A stretch of 64,000 nt of DNA from Opitutus terrae PB90-1 (GTDB lineage Bacteria; Verrucomicrobiota; Verrucomicrobiia; Opitutales; Opitutaceae), in NCBI RefSeq assembly GCF_000019965.1, contig NC_010571.1, forward strand, positions 1,860,001-1,924,000, given 5' to 3'. Below are positions 24,128-31,905 of this stretch, piece after piece (the first letter of the stretch is position 1; every line of letters starts with the position of its first letter). The notes under the pieces were generated by a model. It made no database searches. It was given only the letters and a program-made list of their open reading frames with translations, and was not told the origin of the DNA. The translations under genes and the position numbers were made by a program.

Positions 24128-25921
24128 ATGCGCGGCGCGGAACTTGGAAGAGTGCGCGACCTGTCGCGCATGCGCTCCGGCACGTTTCAACGATTTCTCG
24201 CTCTTACTCGTCCGCATCGCTGGCGGATCGCGCTCGGCATCGTGCTGATTCTGGCGGCGACCGCGCTGACACTGCCGGCGCCGTGGATCTTCAAGCTGAT
24301 CATCGACGAGGCGCTGCCGCAGCGGGACTTGTCGCAGCTCGGCTGGCTGCTGGTCGTGTTCACCGCGCTGTTTCTGCTGCGCGGCTGGCTCACGCTGGTC
24401 CGCAACCGCGTGCTGCAGTTCAGCGCGATGCGGATTGTCTGCGACCTGCGGATCCAGTTGTTCGCGCACCTGCAGACGCTGTCGCTGCGGTATTTCGATG
24501 CGAACCAGACGGGCAAGGTGATCTCCCGGATCACGCAGGACACCAACGAAGTTTACCAGCTGACGAACGGATTTCTCATCACGGTGATTGCGGACTCGGT
24601 GACGATCGCCGGCGTGCTCGGATTCTTGTTCTGGGTGGAGTGGCGGCTGGCGCTGGCGGTGACGCTGGTGCTGCCGCTCTTTGTGCTCAGTTACCTCTAC
24701 AACCGCCGGAAGATGCGCGAGGAAAGCCGGGTGCACCGCGACAACTGGGACAAAGTCGTGGGCTTTCTGCACGAGCGCGTGGCCGCGGCGCGCGTGGTGA
24801 AATCGTTCACGCGCGAGGCGGAGGAGACCAGTGCGTTCGCGAGCGGGATCAACGCGGACTATTTCAATTATTCGAACATCGTCATGCGGAACACGCGGCT
24901 GTCGGTGATCGCCGACATCCTCGGTTCGCTGGGTGCGCTGATCGTGCTCGGCTACGGCGGACTGCTGGTGGTGCAGGGCGCGATGCAGGTCGGCACGCTG
25001 GTCGCGTTCAACGCCTACATCGTTTTCATCTTCCCGCCGATCGTGCGATTCGTGGATCTCGCGGCGGTGTTTCAGCGCGCGAACACCGCGCTGGAGAACA
25101 TGTGGGCGCTGCTCGACACGCAGCCGGACATCGCCGATCGCCCGGCGGCTTTGGCGCTGCCGCCGATCCGCGGCGAGGTGGAGTTCCGCAAGGTGTGTTT
25201 CGATTACGAACTCGAGCTGCCGGGGCAGGGGCGGCCGCGGACGTTGACCGACGTGAGCTTCCATATTCCGGCGGGCCAGGTCGTCGCGATCGTCGGACCG
25301 AGCGGTTCGGGCAAGAGCACGATCATCAATCTCGTCGCGCGGTTTTACGACGTCGCGTCGGGACAGGTGTTGATCGACGGCCAGGACGTGCGCGAGGTGA
25401 CCGTGCCCTCGCTGCGGCGGCAGATCGGAATCGTGCTGCAGGAGAACGTGCTGTTTTCCGGGACGCTCGAGGACAACATCAAGTATGGCCGAACGGAGGC
25501 GACGCGCGCGGAGATCCAGGCGGCAGCTGCCGCGGCCAACGCGCACGAGTTCATCTCCGAGCTGCCGGACGGTTACGCCACGGTAGTCGGCGAACGCGGC
25601 GTGAAGCTGTCGGGCGGACAGCGGCAGCGGATCGCGATTGCGCGGGCGATCCTGCGCGATCCGCGGATCCTGATCTTCGACGAGGCGACGAGCGCCCTCG
25701 ACACGGCGTCGGAGCGACTGATCCAGCAGGCGATGGAGCGGCTGATGAAAGGCCGGACGGCGTTCATCATCGCGCACCGGCTCTCGACGATTCAGAACGC
25801 GGACGTGATCCTCGTGATGGAGCAGGGCCGGCTCGCCGAGAAAGGCACGCACGCCGAGTTGCTCGCGCGCGGCGGGCTCTACGCGAAACTGCACGCGCTG
25901 CAGTTTCAGGAAGCGGGTTGA
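24128..25921 (+). CDS. MsbA-like ABC exporter, fused membrane and ATPase domains
   Basis: A 597-residue half-transporter. Six TM helices come first (WRIALGIVLILAATALTL, LGWLLVVFTALFLLRGWL, FLITVIADSVTIAGVLGF and others). The ATPase follows with Walker A GPSGSGKST, signature LSGGQRQRIAIARAIL, Walker B ILIFDEATSALD and H-loop FIIAHRLST. It acts as a homodimer exporting lipids, peptides or drugs; the substrate is open. An alternative start at 24170 (MRSGTFQRFL) would remove 14 residues and fits family starts slightly better. Confidence 0.93.
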   Translation: MRGAELGRVRDLSRMRSGTFQRFLALTRPHRWRIALGIVLILAATALTLPAPWIFKLIIDEALPQRDLSQLGWLLVVFTALFLLRGWLTLVRNRVLQFSAMRIVCDLRIQLFAHLQTLSLRYFDANQTGKVISRITQDTNEVYQLTNGFLITVIADSVTIAGVLGFLFWVEWRLALAVTLVLPLFVLSYLYNRRKMREESRVHRDNWDKVVGFLHERVAAARVVKSFTREAEETSAFASGINADYFNYSNIVMRNTRLSVIADILGSLGALIVLGYGGLLVVQGAMQVGTLVAFNAYIVFIFPPIVRFVDLAAVFQRANTALENMWALLDTQPDIADRPAALALPPIRGEVEFRKVCFDYELELPGQGRPRTLTDVSFHIPAGQVVAIVGPSGSGKSTIINLVARFYDVASGQVLIDGQDVREVTVPSLRRQIGIVLQENVLFSGTLEDNIKYGRTEATRAEIQAAAAAANAHEFISELPDGYATVVGERGVKLSGGQRQRIAIARAILRDPRILIFDEATSALDTASERLIQQAMERLMKGRTAFIIAHRLSTIQNADVILVMEQGRLAEKGTHAELLARGGLYAKLHALQFQEAG

Positions 25922-26300
25922 GCCCTTGGGGGCGCGGGCATCTTGCCCGCTCTGCCGTGGCTGCGTGGGAGCGCGGACAGTCTACCCCGATCTGTCGGGG
26001 CCCTCGTCCGCTCAGCCGTGGCTGGTTTGATCGATCCGATCGGCCCACGGAACTACACGGATCACACGGAGTCATGGCCGCAAAGAGGCGCAGAAGGCAC
26101 AAGACGAACCGAGTTGCCGCTCTACCGAGCGAAACGACATCGGACAACACGCGAATCCTGCCAATGCACCGGAACGCGGGAATGCGGAGATATCTCGAGC
26201 AGAAAATCAACAACAGCGGCCTGCCCCATGGCTTGACCCCAGTGGTCCGGCCCGCGTGATGCGTGCCATGTTCTCGTCATGTTGTTGGCGAGTGGTCGAT
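25922..26300. other. Noncoding boundary region with degraded repeats
   Basis: No gene is supported here. It contains a GCGGGCATCTTGCCCGC hairpin (about 25933), an imperfect hairpin with GGGAGCGCGGAC and GTCCGCTC arms (25968-26015) and ACACGGATCACACGG plus GCAAAGAGGCGCAGAAGG words (26055-26090) typical of dispersed repeats. Composition shifts from GC-rich to more AT-rich across the stretch, marking the left edge of the accessory module. Confidence 0.6.
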
Positions 26301-26400
26301 GATAACCGTTTCGGTTATCAACCGGTAAGGCGTTTACCCAGAGTTATAAATAAGCTATCCCTTGTTGTTGACATGGTGCACTTCATCGATATGCCAGGAA
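26301..26400 (+). promoter_or_regulatory. Putative operator and promoter of the accessory module
   Basis: GATAACCG-TTT-CGGTTATC is a perfect 8-bp inverted repeat at 26301-26319, followed by a partly similar AACCGGTAAGG. Downstream are a TATAAA at 26345-26350 and a TTGACA at 26368-26373. The AGGA at 26396-26399 is a good ribosome-binding site for the ATG at 26402. An operator for one of the module's winged-helix proteins is an inference from position and symmetry. Confidence 0.5.
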
Positions 26401-26401
26401 T

Positions 26402-26935
26402 ATGGCCGACGACCCATTAGCAGAAATCGAAGCCCTCAAGACAGTTTTTACCGCCCTGGATCCTCTTGACAGTCCTGCTCGTCAGCGCGTCCTCCGCTGG
26501 ATCGCTGCAAAATTCGGTAACGAGATTGCCGATTCGTGTGATCGGGATCGAGGCTCGTCGAGAGTCGAGCAACCGCTGGCCAAAGCTGCAACCGAGGCGG
26601 CAGGCCGCGATCTTCCCACGCTTTTTGCGTCGGCGCAGCCAACAACCGAACAAGAAAAGGCGCTTGTGGTAGGGTATTGGGTGCAGGTCGACAACGGAGA
26701 ACCTGATTTCGATTCGCAAACGGTAAATGGCCATCTCAAGCATCTTGGGCATGGAGTTGGTAACATCACTCGATGTTTCGAGTCGCTGATTGCGAGTCGG
26801 CCTCAGTTGGTGATTCAGACGCGCAAGAGCGGAACGACCCAACAGGCACGAAAGCAGTATCGAGTTACCGCGGAAGGAGTCGCACGGGTGAACCAAATGC
26901 TTGCCGCTGCGCGAACCCAGGAGGCGGGAGAATAG
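26402..26935 (+). CDS. Winged-helix accessory protein, first gene of a two-gene module
   Basis: A 177-residue soluble protein. The N-terminal helix pair LDPLDSPARQRVLRWIAAKFG is followed by a polar linker (about residues 40-75). A helical/winged-helix C-terminal half follows: EQEKALVVGYWVQV, VNGHLKHLGHGVGNITRCFES, then a wing ending YRVTAEGVARV. I recall similar unnamed proteins in variable genomic regions, but no characterised function. GC is lower than in flanking genes. The second gene begins 6 bp after the stop. Probable role: DNA binding or sensing for the downstream effector-like protein (inference). Confidence 0.75.
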   Translation: MADDPLAEIEALKTVFTALDPLDSPARQRVLRWIAAKFGNEIADSCDRDRGSSRVEQPLAKAATEAAGRDLPTLFASAQPTTEQEKALVVGYWVQVDNGEPDFDSQTVNGHLKHLGHGVGNITRCFESLIASRPQLVIQTRKSGTTQQARKQYRVTAEGVARVNQMLAAARTQEAGE

Positions 26936-26940
26936 CTCTC

Positions 26941-27849
26941 TTGAGTCGGTCAGCTGCAAGCACTGCGGGTGCATTTGTCAGATCGCCGAGTATTGGCGTT
27001 CGTCTACAGAGCATGCCTTTTTGGGAGCAGGCGCTTGTTCTTGCCCGACTCGCATCATCTCACTCAGAAGATGGCTCGTTTAATTCGGATCAGTTACGAC
27101 GGCTGTTCCTCAGTAGCGCGCTCCCCGTGCCGGCCAACGTATCTGATACAATCGCTCAGCTGCGCAACAAGGGGTTCGCAACCCGCGGGAGGGCAGATGG
27201 CAGCTCAATTCTTACGCCCGTAGGCCGAGAGGCATCGATCGATGCGATTTCCGACCTGGACCTCAGCGCACTGTGCGCCGAAGGAAAGGTCGGCGGATCG
27301 GTTCTTGGGCGTGCACCACATGCTGTCGTTCCAGCGACTCTTGCGCCCGCAAGTTTGATTCCCGGTCTGCGAAGGTTCTTGGCGGAATATCCCTTCGAAA
27401 GGAACGTGTTTGGAATGTGCCGTTTTCCGCACGAGCTCGATTCCGCGAAGGAGCCGGACCCAGTCGGCTCTGCCATCGAAATCGCGCGTCGTTGCTGCGA
27501 GCTCCATGGATTGGTGTTCCACTTGGCATCCGATCGTGCGATCGATGATGATCTGTGGACCAATGTCGCAGCCCATATGTGGGCTTGCCAGTATGGCATT
27601 GCCTTCTTCGAAGACCGCCAAGGGCTCGGTCTGAATTACAACCTCACTATCGAGGTAGGCAGCATGCTGATGACTGGCCGACGATGTGCCTTACTCAAAG
27701 ATCTCTCAAGTCCGCGGCTCCCGACCGATTTGGTCGGCCGGATCTATAAAAGCGCAAACTTCGATGACACGAAAGCCGTTGCAGCGGCGCTTCACGAATG
27801 GATCCGCGATGACTTAGGGCTCGGCACCTGCCCTGAGTGCAATGTGTGA
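26941..27849 (+). CDS. Winged-helix protein with TIR/deoxyribosyltransferase-like C-terminal domain
   Basis: A 302-residue protein if it starts at the TTG of 26941 (GGGAG ribosome site just upstream). An ATG at 27013 (MPFWEQALVLARL) would give 278 residues. Residues after MPFWEQ form a winged helix (QLRRLFLSSALPVPANVSDT, ILTPVGREAS) similar in layout to the upstream protein. The C-terminal 150 residues follow a Rossmann-like pattern: FERNVFGMCRFP, LWTNVAAHMWACQYGIAFFE, NLTIEVGSMLMTGRRCALLKD and LPTDLVGRIYK. The E in NLTIEVGSM sits where TIR-like NAD-cleaving and nucleoside-deoxyribosyltransferase-like folds keep their catalytic glutamate. Effector function is inferred. Confidence 0.72.
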   Translation: MSRSAASTAGAFVRSPSIGVRLQSMPFWEQALVLARLASSHSEDGSFNSDQLRRLFLSSALPVPANVSDTIAQLRNKGFATRGRADGSSILTPVGREASIDAISDLDLSALCAEGKVGGSVLGRAPHAVVPATLAPASLIPGLRRFLAEYPFERNVFGMCRFPHELDSAKEPDPVGSAIEIARRCCELHGLVFHLASDRAIDDDLWTNVAAHMWACQYGIAFFEDRQGLGLNYNLTIEVGSMLMTGRRCALLKDLSSPRLPTDLVGRIYKSANFDDTKAVAAALHEWIRDDLGLGTCPECNV

Positions 27850-27959
27850 CGGTAGCGGGCCGTGCGACTGGGCCAGGCCGCTGTTTGTTGATTCGGAGCG
27901 GGTGAAGTGACCGCCGGCGATGGCACCACGGTGATCTCTCCATGAGCGAGTAGCGTTGC

Positions 27960-28310
27960 TCATTCCGCCCTCGCGCCGCCGTCGTAGCGGGTGGTGTGGC
28001 CGGATGCGAGCAGGGCGTTGTTCAAGAAGACGACGGTGCCGGAGGCACCGAGTTGAGAATTGAGCGTTGACCTGTCTTCGCTGCGCTTCGCCGAGACGAG
28101 GTGTTGAGATCCGGATTGGGCTCTCAGCTCGAGACTCTCAGCTCTCAGCTTCGTCGCGACGAACACATCGGCCAGATACCGATCGTATTTGTCGGGCGTG
28201 ATGGTGCTGAAGATCAACGTGCCTCCCGGGCAGACGAGGGGGTCTACGAAGGCTTTCACGGCGCGACCGATCGCGACGCTCGTGAACAGCGCACGGGCAA
28301 GATGCCCGTG
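27960..28310 (-). pseudogene. Relic of a thermonuclease (SNase-like) gene
   Basis: On the minus strand the frame reads ALFTSVAIGRAVKAFVDPLV, then PDKYDRYLADVFVA, and after an insertion GTVVFLNNALLASGHTTRYDG. These match the second half of the staphylococcal-nuclease fold (the DKYxRxLA and LNxxLLxxG segments). The 5' part is missing: the frame is cut at a CACGGGC hairpin (28292-28313) with a stop at 28311-28313. About 35 residues of repeat-derived sequence (LRAESLELRAQ) interrupt the domain. The catalytic Asp/Arg region of the N-terminal half is absent. The rest of the 27850-28439 gap shows no gene. Confidence 0.6.
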
Positions 28311-28439
28311 TCACTTCGGGCCGACTCGGCCTGAATTTCACAAAGCCACTGCACAGAAGATAACGGAGGAAACGAAGTGCGGCCCGAGGAGTCGTCCTCC
28401 GTGCTCTTCGTTATCTTCTGTAGGGTGCCTTTTCTCAGC

Positions 28440-29141
28440 TTACTCCAGCGCTGCGAAGAACCGGTCGAACCGCGGCTGGGCCCAGCGGTTCAGATCGAAC
28501 GACACGAACACGCCCTTGGCCTCGCCGACGATCTGGGCGCGCGGCACGAAGCCGAAGAAGCGCGAGTCGTGGCTGTTGTCGCGATTGTCACCGAGCATGA
28601 AGTAGCGGCCGGCCGGCACCGTGATCGGACCGAAGTTGCGCAGCGCACTCCGGCGGGGCAGGACCATCAGCGCGTGCGAGCGACCGCTCAGATCTTCGCG
28701 GGCGAAGAACGCGGCCGCGCGTTCCTGGGCGGCGAGGTGCGAAATCCCCGCGGCGTCGGTCGGAAGCGGCGCGTAGCTCAGCGGGGACCCGTTGAGGTAG
28801 AGCCGTTCCGCACGCATTTCGATCATGTCGCCGGGCAGGGCGGCGACGCGTTTGAGCAGCCGCGTGCCGTCTTCGGGTGAAAAGCAGACGACGATGTCGC
28901 CGCGCTGCGGTGCTGCCCAAGTGGCGAGGTGGGTCGTGGTGAACGGCACCTTCAGGTCGTAGGCGAGCTTGTTCACGAACACGACGTCGCCCTCCAGCAC
29001 GGTCGGCTGCATCGAGCCGCTGGGCACGAAGTTGATATCGGCCAGCGCGGACTTGGCGCACAGGATGCCGATCACCGGCAACGCGAGCGGGCGGATCCAT
29101 TCGGTCCAGAGTGCATGAAGGAAGCGGCTCTTCGGTGTCAT
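28440..29141 (-). CDS. lepB: Signal peptidase I
   Basis: A 233-residue type I signal peptidase from the ATG at 29139-29141 (MTPKSRFLHALWTEW). It has one N-terminal TM (LALPVIGILCAKSALA). The catalytic Ser is in FVPSGSMQPTV and the catalytic Lys in RLLKRVAALPGD. Conserved box E is YFMLGDNRDNSHDSRFFG. It removes Sec/Tat leader peptides on the outer face of the inner membrane. Monocistronic. Confidence 0.95.
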   Translation of the reverse strand: MTPKSRFLHALWTEWIRPLALPVIGILCAKSALADINFVPSGSMQPTVLEGDVVFVNKLAYDLKVPFTTTHLATWAAPQRGDIVVCFSPEDGTRLLKRVAALPGDMIEMRAERLYLNGSPLSYAPLPTDAAGISHLAAQERAAAFFAREDLSGRSHALMVLPRRSALRNFGPITVPAGRYFMLGDNRDNSHDSRFFGFVPRAQIVGEAKGVFVSFDLNRWAQPRFDRFFAALE

Positions 29142-29235
29142 GTGCGCACCTTGCCGTGAGTCACCGCGCGCCGCCATTCACTCTGGATCAGCGGCAAATT
29201 GCTCGGGCCAGCCGGCCGAAACCCGCCCTCCGCCT

Positions 29236-29272
29236 CCAGGCTAGTTTCACGTATTACGTGAAACTAGCCTGG
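29236..29272. repeat. 37-bp hairpin with 18-bp perfect arms in the 29142-29465 gap
   Basis: CCAGGCTAGTTTCACGTA, one T, and its exact complement. It lies in the 324-bp divergent region between lepB and the peptide symporter. AT-rich inner arms and absence of a T-tract argue against a terminator. No other feature was seen in this gap. Confidence 0.9.
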
Positions 29273-29465
29273 GGCGTGGCGGTGCGGTCGACCGCACGGC
29301 GCAGCAGGTTGCACCGAGAGCGCGGGCCTCCGGCGCGCGGCCGATCCGGAGCGGGCGAGGACGCCCCGCTTCCGGCGACCCGCCAGCGCGACGTGGGCCT
29401 GCCGTCAGTCGCCTTTTCGTTTGGCAACCGGGAGAACTCCGCCTCTTGTTCTGGGCAAAAACGGC

Positions 29466-30818
29466 ATGTCCAAAACCCCTTACCTCACCGCCCCGATCCA
29501 CACCGACAAGATGCCGCCCGGCATCAAATACATCGTCGGAAACGAGGCCGCCGAACGGTTCAACTTCTACGGAATGCGCGCGATCCTCGTCGTCTACATG
29601 ACGAAATACCTCGTGGATCGCGAGGGAGCGCTGGCGCCGATGTCGGAAAACGAGGCGAGTGCGGCGTACCATTGGTTTTTGTTCGCGAACTATTTCTTCC
29701 CGATGCTGGGCGCCATCGTGGCCGACGCGTTCTGGGGCAAGTATCGCACGATTTTTTGGATCTCGCTGGTGTACTGCCTGGGCAGTGTGGTGCTGGCGAT
29801 CGATCACACGCGGCTCGGCCTGACGCTCGGCCTGACGCTCATCGCGATCGGCTCCGGCGGCATCAAGCCATGTGTGTCGTCGAATGTCGGCGACCAGTTC
29901 GGGCCCGCGAACCAGCACCTGCTCTCAAAGGCGTTCGGCTGGTTCTATTTCTCGATCAACTTCGGCTCGTTCTTCTCGATCCTGCTGATCCCGGTGCTGC
30001 TCGAGCGATATGGTCCTTTCCCGGCGTTCGGCGTGCCGGCGGTGTTGATGCTGCTGGCGACGTTCGTTTTCTGGAAAGGCCGGTACAAGTTTGCGCACAT
30101 CCCGCCGTCGGGCACCGCTTACTTCAAGCAGGTGTTCAATCGCGAGGGCCTTTCCGCGCTCGGCCGGCTTTCGACGGTCTTCGTGTTCATCGCGATCTTC
30201 TGGTCGCTGTGGGATCAGAGCGGCGGCGAATGGGTGCTGCAGGCCGAGAAGATGAACCTGCGATTCCTCGGCATCAATTGGCTGGCTTCGCAGGTCCAGG
30301 CGGTGAACGCGATCATGGTCCTGGCGTTCATCCCGGTGTTCCAATATCTGATTTACCCGCTGATCAATCGGGTGTGGACGCTGACGCCGCTGCGCAAGAT
30401 CGGGATGGGGCTGATCGTCGCGGGGCTCTCGTTTATGGTCAGTGCCTGGATCGAGACGCAGATCGCGGCCGGGCTGAAGCCGAGCATCGGCTGGCAGTTG
30501 CCGGCGTATGCGTTGCTGACGGCGGCCGAGATCATGGTGTCGATCACCGGGCTCGAGTTCGCCTACACGCAAGCGCCGCGGCACATGAAGGCGATGGTGC
30601 AGGCGCTGTATCTGCTCTCGATTTCCGCGGGCAACGCGTTCACGGCGCTCGTGCACGTGTTCATCGAGAATCCGGACGGCACCGTGAAGCTGCACGGCGC
30701 GTCCTACTATCTGTTCTTCTCGGCGCTCTCGATCGGCTGCGTGGCGGTGTACGTTTTCGTCGCGAAGGCCTACAAGGAGCGATCCTACCTGCAGGGCGAA
30801 GCGGCTGCGACCACCTGA
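29466..30818 (+). CDS. POT/PTR2-family proton-dependent oligopeptide symporter
   Basis: A 450-residue, about 12-14 TM protein from the ATG at 29466 (MSKTPYLTAPIHTDKMPPG). It carries the POT motif variant EAAERFNFYGMRAILVVYM (the ExxER proton-coupling site) and the PTR2 signature FYFSINFGSFFSILLIP. It should import di- and tripeptides with H+. Family members in this phylum often have the shortened first helix seen here. Confidence 0.93.
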   Translation: MSKTPYLTAPIHTDKMPPGIKYIVGNEAAERFNFYGMRAILVVYMTKYLVDREGALAPMSENEASAAYHWFLFANYFFPMLGAIVADAFWGKYRTIFWISLVYCLGSVVLAIDHTRLGLTLGLTLIAIGSGGIKPCVSSNVGDQFGPANQHLLSKAFGWFYFSINFGSFFSILLIPVLLERYGPFPAFGVPAVLMLLATFVFWKGRYKFAHIPPSGTAYFKQVFNREGLSALGRLSTVFVFIAIFWSLWDQSGGEWVLQAEKMNLRFLGINWLASQVQAVNAIMVLAFIPVFQYLIYPLINRVWTLTPLRKIGMGLIVAGLSFMVSAWIETQIAAGLKPSIGWQLPAYALLTAAEIMVSITGLEFAYTQAPRHMKAMVQALYLLSISAGNAFTALVHVFIENPDGTVKLHGASYYLFFSALSIGCVAVYVFVAKAYKERSYLQGEAAATT

Positions 30819-30835
30819 CGCGGCGCAACCTAAGT

Positions 30836-30883
30836 GTAGGCCAGGTCGGCGACCTGGCCGCCCACCTCACCGAGGTGGGCTAC
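30836..30883. repeat. Double-hairpin element with GGCCAGGTC and GCCCACCTC stems
   Basis: A 48-bp element from GTAGG to CTAC. The first hairpin is GGCCAGGTC with GACCTGGCC, the second GCCCACCTC with GAGGTGGGC (loop ACC). It lies in the 78-bp gap between the convergent symporter and deoC genes. Stem sequences are unlike the other families, but size, edges and arrangement match. Confidence 0.85.
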
Positions 30884-30896
30884 AGGGGAAGACGGC

Positions 30897-31601
30897 TCAG
30901 TAGCTGCCGCTCGTCGCCGCGACGGACATGCCGCTGGTCAGCTCCGCAAGGATCGCGGCGGCACTCGAGGTGCCGAGCCGCGTCGCGCCGGCCTCGATCA
31001 AGGCGCGAGCATCGGCGAGCGTCTTGATGCCGCCGGCGGCTTTGAGCTGGATCTTGCCCCGGCGCTGGCTGGCCCAGTCGCGGATGTGCTCGACCTTCGC
31101 GCCGGCGCTGCCGAAGCCGGTCGACGTCTTGATAAAATCCGCGCCGGCGTCTTCGCAGAGCCGCAGCGCGCCGAGCCGCTGCACGGAATCAAGGTAGCAC
31201 GTTTCGGCGATCACCTTGATCAGCGCGCCGAGCGCATGCGCGCGGGCCGTAAGCGTGGCGACTTCCGCTGCCACTTCGCTGACGTAACCTTCGCGCAGCG
31301 CGGCGTAATTGAGCACGATGTCGACCTCGTTCGCACCCGCGGCGCACACCGCCTCGATCTCCGCGGCCTTGGCCGCCGTGGTGAACCGGCCGCTCGGAAA
31401 TCCGATCACGGTGCCCACCTTCACGCCCGTGCCGCGAAGCCGTTCGGCCGCCGCCGCCACGCCGGTGGGGTAGAGCATGACCGCGGCGAAATGATGCGTC
31501 GCGGCTTCCTCCGCGAGCTTCGCGAGGTCGGCGTCGGTGGCATCAAGCCGGAGATTGGTGGAATCGAAGGTGGCGGCGAGGGCGGCAGGCGTGAGGGTCA
31601 T
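30897..31601 (-). CDS. deoC: Deoxyribose-phosphate aldolase
   Basis: A 234-residue class I aldolase that cleaves 2-deoxyribose-5-phosphate to glyceraldehyde-3-phosphate and acetaldehyde in nucleoside catabolism. The Schiff-base lysine motif is ADFIKTSTGFG. The second conserved lysine is in IQLKAAGGIKT, and the IKVIAETCYLD strand is present. Length is typical. It stands alone, without other deo genes. Confidence 0.95.
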   Translation of the reverse strand: MTLTPAALAATFDSTNLRLDATDADLAKLAEEAATHHFAAVMLYPTGVAAAAERLRGTGVKVGTVIGFPSGRFTTAAKAAEIEAVCAAGANEVDIVLNYAALREGYVSEVAAEVATLTARAHALGALIKVIAETCYLDSVQRLGALRLCEDAGADFIKTSTGFGSAGAKVEHIRDWASQRRGKIQLKAAGGIKTLADARALIEAGATRLGTSSAAAILAELTSGMSVAATSGSY

Positions 31602-31661
31602 GCTTCACGTTTGGCGACGAGGTGCGGGCGGGGCAAGCGCGGGGCGGCAGGACAGCGTTGG

Positions 31662-31793
31662 GTGGCACGGGCGTCCCGCCCGTGCTGGGCTCGGTGCCGA
31701 TGATGCCTAAGCCGCTGAAGTCACAGCACGGGCAGAATGCCCGTGCCACAAAAGATGCACGCCACGGAGCCCACGGGCAAGATGCCCGTGCCA
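31662..31793. repeat. Three CACGGGC hairpins in the 31602-31905 gap
   Basis: The hairpins lie at about 31662-31684 (loop GTCCC, inverted), 31726-31748 (loop AGAAT) and 31771-31793 (loop AAGAT). The first two form a GTGGCAC...GTGCCAC bounded pair. Stems are invariant CACGGGC/GCCCGTG while loops vary. The gap holds no gene. Confidence 0.88.
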
Positions 31794-31905
31794 CGGCATG
31801 CGCTGCTGCAAGCGCGCGGCGGCGGGGACCACCGTTCATCCCGAGGCGGGTGCCGCTCGTCCAAAGTTTGCGCTGGTGGGCGGGCTTTGCTCTTAGTTTC
31901 CCGGC

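Noticed and set aside
26402-27849. Toxin-antitoxin pair interpretation of the accessory module
   Set aside because: Both proteins are larger than typical type II pairs and neither shows a known toxin fold in the visible motifs. A sensor/effector module fits better, though this is not excluded.
28138-28341. A 67-codon leftward frame beside the nuclease relic
   Set aside because: It is an out-of-frame reading of the same DNA with no domain match; the neighbouring frame carries the SNase motifs.
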